This document shows positions 56,141 to 64,000 of a stretch of 64,000 nucleotides of DNA, one piece after another; the first letter of the stretch is position 1; every line of letters starts with the position of its first letter. Source of the stretch: Cranoglanis bouderius (taxonomy: Eukaryota; Chordata; Actinopteri; Siluriformes; Cranoglanididae); NCBI GenBank assembly GCA_023630585.1, contig CM042541.1, positions 17,383,501-17,447,500 of the forward strand, written 5' to 3'. Under the pieces are notes generated by a model. That model was not told the DNA's origin, did no database searches, and saw only the letters and a list, made by a program, of their open reading frames with translations. Made by a program: the position numbers and the translations under genes.

Positions 56141-56239
56141 TTCTTTCATGAGTTGCCTGATGGGAGCATTTAAGGGATTTAAGGAGAATTTAAGGCTGTA
56201 GTTATGTCTGAGGTCTGAATACAGATGTGCACAATTTCG

Positions 56240-57090
56240 GCATTAATTCTCACTAAGCATGTGGAAATCAAGTCTGAAAATTCCCTGTGTGCTTGAGTAC
56301 ATGGCGGGAATTATTCTTCAGCTCTGGCTATAAAGTAAAAGTCATTATTGTTATTGTTATACCTTTGCAGCCACGTTGCAAGTATGTTGTTTGCTTTGCG
56401 GTGGGGGGTGCTATCCCCAACATAATAATAATCACAGTCAAAATCCACAGCAACAGTAAGATCAAAGGCAGATTTGTTTACCATTAACCAATCATCTTCA
56501 GTTAAACCAGGCAATTTAAGATCAAATGAAAAACAAGTGACTAGGAAACTGGAACTTGTAAAAAAAACACATTAGGAAACCTTGAGACTAGGAATGACAA
56601 CTAAATAGGAACAAAATACAGAGAAATGCTCTTGATCTGATAGGTGACTTGCTGAGGAGAACACACTGAAAGACCCATCATTTGTTGGGATAGCAGATTA
56701 GTCAGTATAAAAACACATTAAAACCCTATTCTGAAAAAAGAGGAAAGAAATGGACAGTATTGCGTTTTAATAGGCAGTGTTGTATGGAAAAAGCTAACAC
56801 TTATACTTGAAAAACAGTACAAGACACCACACTGTAAAATGACTGTAGTAAATGTTAAGGTAACCCATGTATGAAGCTCCAGATACAGAGCTAAAATGAT
56901 GTCCATATAGCTCTAGCTGGTCATAACCATGGTACCTATTTCAGTGCATAGATCAGAAGCTGCTAGAATATTAATTTAATAGAAGTTTCACTGAGTGAGC
57001 ATTGTGTGTGTAGGACTGTTGATTTCTGCTGAGACTGACTCGAGTTGGAGATTGAACTTTAGTTTCATATAGTACTCTAGTAACTTTGCT
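56240..57090. other. Intergenic, no gene seen
   Basis: Nothing recognisable in either strand. Confidence 0.5.
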
Positions 57091-57094
57091 GCTA

Positions 57095-57600
57095 GTCAGG
57101 GCCTGTCTGATTTGGTGGCTTTAGAGGGGAGTTTGACACATAAAGACTGTTTATAGCTAGTGTGGCTGGTCTGGTTTGATGGTTTTAGAGAGGTTTTGGA
57201 CACTTATAGACTGGTTATAGCTAGTATGGCTGGTCTGATTTGATAGTTTTAGAGGGGATTTAGACCCTTTCACATGGGTACTAGCAGGTCAGGCTGGTTC
57301 AGGAATACTCCGGCTGGTTCTAGATTGCCAGGGTATTCTGGTTTATGGTTTTAGAGGAGTTTGGGTCACTTAGAGATTGGTTCTAGAAGATCTGGCTGGT
57401 TCTAGCTGGTTAATGTGGCACAGCTGATCTGGTTTGATTGTTTTCGTTTGACAGGTTGGTTAGATCTGGCCAGGCTGGTTCTAGCTAGACAGATTGGGTC
57501 TAGCTGGTCAGGCTGGTCTGGTTTGACAGGTTCAGTGGAGTTTTGGACACTTACAGGCAGGTTCTAGCTGGTCAGGCTGAGAGGCAAACTGACCAACCAA
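57095..57600. repeat. Degenerate minisatellite, GGTTCTAGCTGGTCAGGCT-like
   Basis: Imperfect units of roughly 60-75 bp built from ggctggtctggtttgatggt, ttttagaggagttt and ggacacttatagactggtt. G+T rich on the plus strand. Not coding. Confidence 0.8.
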
Positions 57601-57821
57601 CTTGGCTAGCCTAACATTAGCTAGACCAGGCCTAGAAGCAAACCATTTTTTATGCAGGGTTGGGAGCAGGATCCAGCTAAGTGGCTAGCTAGCAATAACC
57701 TCATGTGATAACTTAAACTCACATTAAAGACAAGTACATAGCAGAGACTTCTTACAAAGTAACTTGGCAAGAACTTTCATCCCAGTAACAAGTCAATTCT
57801 CTGCATCCTTTGTATTGAGAA

Positions 57822-57826
<5 letters not shown>

Positions 57827-57915
<89 letters not shown>
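57827..57915. repeat. (TA)n microsatellite
   Basis: About 44 TA units. Confidence 0.95.
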
Positions 57916-57919
<4 letters not shown>

Positions 57920-58099
57920 TATTTGCAGTTACTGTACATGGCTATTGCTTCATGACAAGTAATTGCAATAATAAATTCATTCTGTGCACATAACATGTAA
58001 ATGAGAGATCGACTTCGTCACTTTTCCATATATTTAGAAGTTTTAGAACTGCCAAAAATAATGTGTTGTTTGAGCATAGGTTATTGAGAGCAGAGTGCA

Positions 58100-58700
58100 T
58101 TATTCAGTGGAATTATTATTGCGTAGCTTTTTAATTTAATTAACTGTAAATGCAGTGTAAGCTACAGAGAAGGAAGTAAAGTGAAAAATAATTTCAGGGT
58201 GACTTATCAGGCCAGCACCACATCAGCAACGCTCTACATTCTTTTCTCAGTGATAGAAGGAAAACAGTTTACTTTCTTTTGAAATTGCTAGCAATTACTC
58301 AGTCTGCAGCGAGCATCTGGGAGGTCTGGGAGGAAATGCTGTGTGCGCTGGTGAATGTGTGTGCTGCATGCATGCATTTTCAGTGGTGTGAATGGTGGGA
58401 ATATTAACAACATGCATGCAGTTGGAGGGGAAATTTTGATATTGGCACAGCTCCTAAGCACTTATTTTCTTGAACCATTTGCATGTTTGGTTTTTTTAAT
58501 GAGTCAGAGAAATGTGTCAGTACCCTGTCTGTTGTTTAGTAGATCCATGGTTTCAATGAAGGCAGTAACATTTGCATTTGCCCTTGAGAATCTGCCTTTG
58601 AACAGACTTATGTGTGTTCAGACACTGAAAATGCTGACATTGCTTAATTGCAAGTCATGGCAGTGCATTTAAAAGAGCTGACTTTTAGTAGTTTACTTCA
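58100..58700. repeat. Upstream flank of SLC6 unit B
   Basis: Collinear with 46,600-46,990: aactgtaaatgcagtg, ggtctgggaggaaatg, tgcgctggtgaatgtgt, tgtgtgttcagacactgaaa. Contains about 170 extra bases relative to unit A. Confidence 0.75.
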
Positions 58701-58884
58701 ATTTATTTATATTTAATTTTCTCAGTTATAACCACAAAGTGCTTTGCTGTGTATTGTACTGAATGAGTTCACTACAGTTATGTGATTAACTGTCAAGTAA
58801 AGGCAGATTTCTCACTATAGTCTTTGTTGGTCTGATTGCTAATATCCAAACTACTTTGCTATCACTAAATTTACCTTTAACACA

Positions 58885-59190
58885 AGTTGACTCTTGTATC
58901 AGGCCTCACAGCTGCTGGGTCCCCGTTTCGCTCCTGAGCTCAGGTTACTGTAAGTGTGGAGATTTGCATGTTCTTCCTGTGTTTTCTCTAGTTTCCTCCT
59001 CCTTCATGCTGGTAGGTGGGTTGAAGGTGGGTTATCCCTAGGTGTGAATGTGTATATACAATGTGTACTGTGAGGGAGCATCCCATCCAAGATAGTTTTC
59101 CTGAATAGCCACAGCCTCCCATATAGATTCAGGGTCCAGCACAACCCTGGCCAGGATAAAGCACTTACTGAAGATGAACATGATACAAGC
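58885..59190 (+). mobile_element. tRNA-derived SINE, second family
   Basis: gcctcacagctgctgggtcc and gtttcgctcctgag (B-box-like), gatttgcatgttcttcctgt, ctaggtgtgaatgtgtatat, and tail ggataaagcacttactgaag. Same family as 60,362-61,290. Confidence 0.7.
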
Positions 59191-60361
59191 TTAGCTCTTT
59201 TACATCTAGAGCTATGGCCATTAGGCATTAGGGGGGTGTGCCTGCCCAGAAGGACAATTATGCTTTTTGTTGGAAATTCTCAAAACTTTTGGCCACGGCT
59301 GTAGTGTGAGAGTGTCATTAAACTCATATGTTCTCATACAATATGGCTTAAACTTTACCAGTCTTGTAACATGGCTGACAAGAAAATAAATCATTAAGGA
59401 TATGCCTCATCAGGTGCACTGATCAATATTTACATGCAATATATTTTCACAAACCACAGCATACTGTAGTCTCAAGCCCTCGTTGCTACTGTTATTACCT
59501 ATTTATTATATATTGTGTCCAGACATGCAGAATAATTATATGTAGATAAGGTTATAGAGGAAATAAAACAGATAGCAGGCATGATTCAATCATATACTGA
59601 AATACCACAAATATAAAAGTAAACCTAGAAAAAAAAGAATGTCTTTCAGAGAAGGGTTAATTTCAGACCTCGCATCTGTGGTTAAAAAAGGTCATCACAT
59701 AATTTAGGGATTTCTTTCTCATATGATGCAAAAAATAAGGGGACGTCAGTTGGGATACTTAAAAATATATTGGTAAAATGTATTATTTCAGCACTAATTT
59801 ATTTAATGTAAATAATCAAGACCAATGTGTCCAATCCAGTGGTCATCAAGACATCTTATCTGTATATGTTACTGTTTGTACAATAAAATATATCTGCATG
59901 TTTTTAGCTTTTTTTTTGGATTGTACTATATGAATTGATAAAGAAAAGAAACTGACTGAACAAAACACTGACAGAATACTATAATGTTTCAGCAAATTGT
60001 ATTCAGAATTTATTTTATTTTCTTAACTTCTTGGCAGGATGGCCAAAATAAAAAATGTTCAATCTCACATTCTCACATGGCCCCCTTGTGGACCTGGGGC
60101 TCTAAGCTTATACCACTTATAGCTAGAAACCTCTGAAAGCTTATACTGTACATGTGCATTCACAATCAGTATTCTCTTTTATTATATTTATTTATTTTTC
60201 TTTAGTTCTTTCTTTCTTTCTGAAGAAATTACTGTGTATTCACTCATCTATTTAAAATTAGTAATATAAACTTAAGTTTGGAAAATAGAAAATTAAAAAA
60301 AATGTTTTCTGTTACCAAGTACTCACTTACTCAGTTTCAGTAATTGCTTTATTCTTGTCTT
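59191..60361. other. Intergenic, no gene seen
   Basis: AT-rich, short A/T runs only. Confidence 0.55.
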
Positions 60362-61290
60362 GTCTGAATTGTGGTGATTTGTGAGTCTATCCCGGGAACA
60401 CTGGGCATGAGGCAGGAATACACAGTATATGGGATGCCAGTCCATCTCACTGCACCATGCACACACACATTCATACTGGCTGGTCTGCCTCTGAGAGGCA
60501 TTCGACCTTTGCAACTGTTCCAGAATGCAGCTGCTCGACTTGTTTTCAACCTTCCTAAATTCTCCCGCACCACTCCACTACTACGCTCCCTCCACTGGCT
60601 TCCTGTAGCTGCCCGCATCAGATTTAAAACACTGATGCTTGCCTACAAAGGCAAAAATGGACAAGCACCCACTTACCTCAAATCACTTATCACACCCCGC
60701 ACTGCACCACACTCCCTCCAATCCTCTAGCACTGCTAGACTGGTGCCACCATCTCTCAGGGTACAATGAAGGCATGCATCAAGACTCTTTTCTGTTTTCT
60801 CACCTAGATGGTGGAATTAACTTCCCCTAGATGTCCGAACAGCAGAGTCACTGGCAGTCTTGAAATGACGTCTAAAGACCTACCTCTTCCTAAAGTACTT
60901 AAATTAGCACTTTTAATTTTTAAAAAAAATTGTGTTGTCTGTGTGTTTCTCTTACCATATTACCTTCCAACAGAGTTTTTAGACTGATGGTATTCTTAGT
61001 CCGTGACCTAGTGAACCAGTATCAGGATGTATTTGATGATAGAGACTCAAAGCACCTCTGTAAGTCGCTCTGGATAAGGGCGGTCTGCAAAATGCTGTAA
61101 CAGTAAATGTAAATATCATACGCTTATTTCAATCTAGGAGTAATTTATATTAGCCAATCCACCTAGGAGGGATGATACCAGAGAACCTGGAGGAAACCCA
61201 CATGGACACAGGAAGAACATGCACAGAAACCATGCTCTGACAGTAAACTAAGCTCAGGATCAAACCTGGGATCCTGGAGCTTCACCAGAA
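60362..61290 (-). mobile_element. SINE split by a LINE insertion
   Basis: Right part 61,135-61,290 (gccaatccacctag, ggaggaaacccacatggaca, gaagaacatgcacag, ctcaggatcaaacctgggat) and left part 60,362-60,475 (gagtctatcccgggaacact, gggatgccagtccatctcac) form one minus-strand SINE of the 58,885 family. The LINE lies between. Confidence 0.72.
60478..61112 (+). pseudogene. LINE 3' end with ORF2 C-terminus
   Basis: The frame 60,480-60,769 codes RPLQLFQNAAARLVFNLPKF, LLRSLHWLPVAARIRFKTLM and RLVPPSLRVQ, the C-terminus of a fish non-LTR reverse transcriptase polyprotein. A frame break near 60,768 follows. The 3' end reads gtaagtcgctctggataagg, then gtaaatgtaaat. tcatac at 60,473 and 61,119 may be the target duplication. 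Confidence 0.82.
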
Positions 61291-61930
61291 ACTGCATTTT
61301 TACAAACCAAGAAAAACAGGTGAAACATGTGAACACAGTGCTGTAAGGAGGTAGTTTGACTGAAGTAATTTGACAGTTAAATTATTCCTCAAAGCTGTTA
61401 CAATTTTAGGAGTAAATGCACTGAGGTTCTCTTGTGGCTATTTTCTTGAATAACACTATGGTATGCAATAACGTCCTGAATTTCACATATTGAGTGTTTT
61501 ATAATGTTTCACTGTCTCACAGTAAGTTAAATCATTGCCTGTTCAACAGGTCTTGTTTACATTAAAAAAAAAAAAAATAGCACAGATTAAAATGTTCTTT
61601 ACACCCAGATAAAATCATGGGACAGAGACAGAGTGTGTGAGGAAAGAAATACAAGGAGAAAGAGTGATTAATGAATGATACAAGCTCTAATCACAACACA
61701 GACATTTGATTTATGAGATGTAGGGTTTGAAGTAAAATTAAAAAAAAATAATAAACACATGCTGCATTTTAATTCCTCCAGTGAGTGAGTGCATGAATGT
61801 ATTCTACACTCTTAGCTGACACACAGAAGCAGTGCTCTCCAGTAAAGCTGCTCTCCACTGCAGTCTACAGGGAGAGATAAAGAGAACCAGCAAAGCAAAA
61901 AATGCAGTGTCAGTGTATCATGTTTATTCC
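61291..61930. other. Intergenic, no gene seen
   Basis: Poly-A at 61,564-61,577. Nothing recognisable. Confidence 0.5.
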
Positions 61931-62595
61931 AGTTCTTACCGTCAATGCAATGTAAGGGTTCTTTGGTTGTCCCTGTGGGTGAACCCTTAAAGGTTCTAGG
62001 TAGAACCCTACAGCAAAATCTTTTCCAACAGAAAGAGTTCGAAGTAGAACCCATTCTTGCAAGCTAATGAACCATTGACAACATGTTTTTCAGAGTGTAG
62101 ATTTCACTTTACAACAGATTTCACTATGACCTTCAGGCATCAGAGATGACTTCATCATCATCATCATGAAAAAAAATGAGACACAGTCCTCGTGAGAGTG
62201 GAAAATTTACACTCTTACACAATCTAGAACCATCATGGATTCTTCAGTATCCATTTATCATAACCCTTTAAAGTTTTTTTGAAGAACCCTACAACAAAGT
62301 ATTTTCCTATCAGAAAGACTAGAAGCCTTTTTTAGATGCTAAGCACCAAATACGCATTAAAGAACCCTTGAAGAACCCATTTTTTAAGAGTACATGCTTT
62401 AACTGGTTAAGTATGTAGGACAAACTCCAACTTATTAGCAGTTATTTTCTTCTTAATACATATTTAGCTGAACTATCTCAGTACTTTGTACACCCTTGAA
62501 GGGTTCATGAAGGGTTCATTTGATAATTTAGGGTACATAGCGTCTGAAAAGGGTTCTACTTGGAATGCTTTCTGATAGGGTAAACACTGTAATAA
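61930..62595. mobile_element. Cluster of palindromic GGTTCTA/GAACCCT MITE-like elements
   Basis: Three segments (61,945-62,100, 62,210-62,395, and 62,485-62,590 inverted) share gaaccct, aaaggttct, ctatcagaaag and acactcttaaa-like ends. No coding sequence. Confidence 0.55.
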
Positions 62596-62654
62596 CTCAA
62601 CAATAGACAGCCAGTGAAAGAGAGAGAAAGGCAGACAGAGAGATAGAGAGAAAG

Positions 62655-62658
<4 letters not shown>

Positions 62659-62719
<61 letters not shown>
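62659..62719. repeat. (GA)n microsatellite
   Basis: About 30 GA units. Confidence 0.95.
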
Positions 62720-62722
<3 letters not shown>

Positions 62723-63162
62723 GCACCTTCTTTACTAGTCTGGCACTAAAAGAGGTTAATGCATCGTGCTGCAGTATGACACACGCCTGTCACATTCTCC
62801 TCCTGTGCATTATCTTCAGTTCTCAGAGGCATTAAAGCCTGTAAGCTCCTCAGGCTGCTACACACACAGAGCCTCCACTTCCTCTCGTCATGAAGAACAA
62901 GGGCACAGAGTCGTATGCAAATGACAATCTGTAAATGTGAATCAAGAGCTTAGGGCCCTACTGTAGAGGAAAAGCACAAAGGATGCTCTGAAGGAGTGTG
63001 TGAATGTGTGTGAGGGAGGACATGTTTTTATATCTTGGTGGAGACCAAATGTCCCCACAATGGTTGGAATATCTGACAGTTTTGATCTTGTTGGGACATT
63101 TGGCAGCTTTTAATTAAAAACTTTCAACAGATAAAATGTTTCCTTTTGATTACTATGGATAA

Positions 63163-63185
63163 TGTGTGTGTGTGTGTGTGTGTAT

Positions 63186-63252
<67 letters not shown>

Positions 63253-63253
63253 G
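63163..63253. repeat. (TG)n microsatellite
   Basis: About 43 TG units with one TATGG interruption. Confidence 0.95.
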
Positions 63254-63402
63254 GTGTGTGAGATCACAATCATTGACCAACATGATTATACCAGTGGTGT
63301 GCAGACTGTATACCATTTCCAAGCAGGGGAAAAACATTTTATTATTCAATCATGAATCAGTGGTGAACGCCTATGAATTCATGAAGGTACTATTGAACCA
63401 GA

Positions 63403-64000
<598 letters not shown>

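Noticed and set aside
60371..60769. 132-codon frame as a host gene
   Set aside because: Its residues are the C-terminus of a LINE polyprotein, and its first 35 codons are SINE sequence.

Overview
The window is nuclear DNA of a teleost fish, probably an otophysan and possibly a catfish. This is inferred from the number of Tc1-like transposons in many subfamilies, tRNA-headed fish SINEs, long TA/TG/GA microsatellites, and short GT-AG introns in an AT-rich, repeat-filled landscape. No bacterial or organelle genes are present. Only one gene looks intact.

Layout. 1-2,883: left end of a Ty3/gypsy-like LTR element on the minus strand. An LTR (2,180-2,883) is followed by a Gag-like domain that runs into a C6H2 zinc finger spaced exactly like that of methionine aminopeptidase 1, and then into long in-phase protein repeats. 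3,060-6,840: a TA microsatellite, two broken Tc1 transposases of different subfamilies, and an internally deleted gypsy relic (integrase, Gag and a probable LTR). 7,300-17,400: SINEs, a truncated Tc1 flanked by roughly 390-bp direct repeats, a solo LTR inserted in a SINE head, an old Tc1 and a mariner deletion derivative. 18,180-24,160: a solo LTR with target-site duplication, then three Tc1 elements around TA arrays. 24,160-31,425: mostly featureless AT-rich intergenic DNA with two LTR-like segments. 31,426-32,936: the best preserved Tc1 in the window.

35,078-42,503, minus strand: a complete 14-exon SLC6 (Na+/Cl- neurotransmitter and osmolyte symporter, GABA/betaine/taurine group) gene. All splice sites and phases agree and predict 579 residues. 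It is the older half of a tandem duplication. A second unit (about 48,860-58,700) holds a decayed copy with stop codons, missing exons and several transposon insertions. Smaller SLC6 scraps lie inside intron 3 of the intact gene and upstream of it, so at least one more duplication event is likely.

54,300-64,000: a Tc1 in reverse orientation, a LINE reverse-transcriptase relic, a degenerate minisatellite, SINEs, a LINE 3' end nested inside a SINE, palindromic MITE-like elements and TG/GA microsatellites. Except for the SLC6 gene, the recognisable coding sequence comes from transposable elements and is mostly broken.
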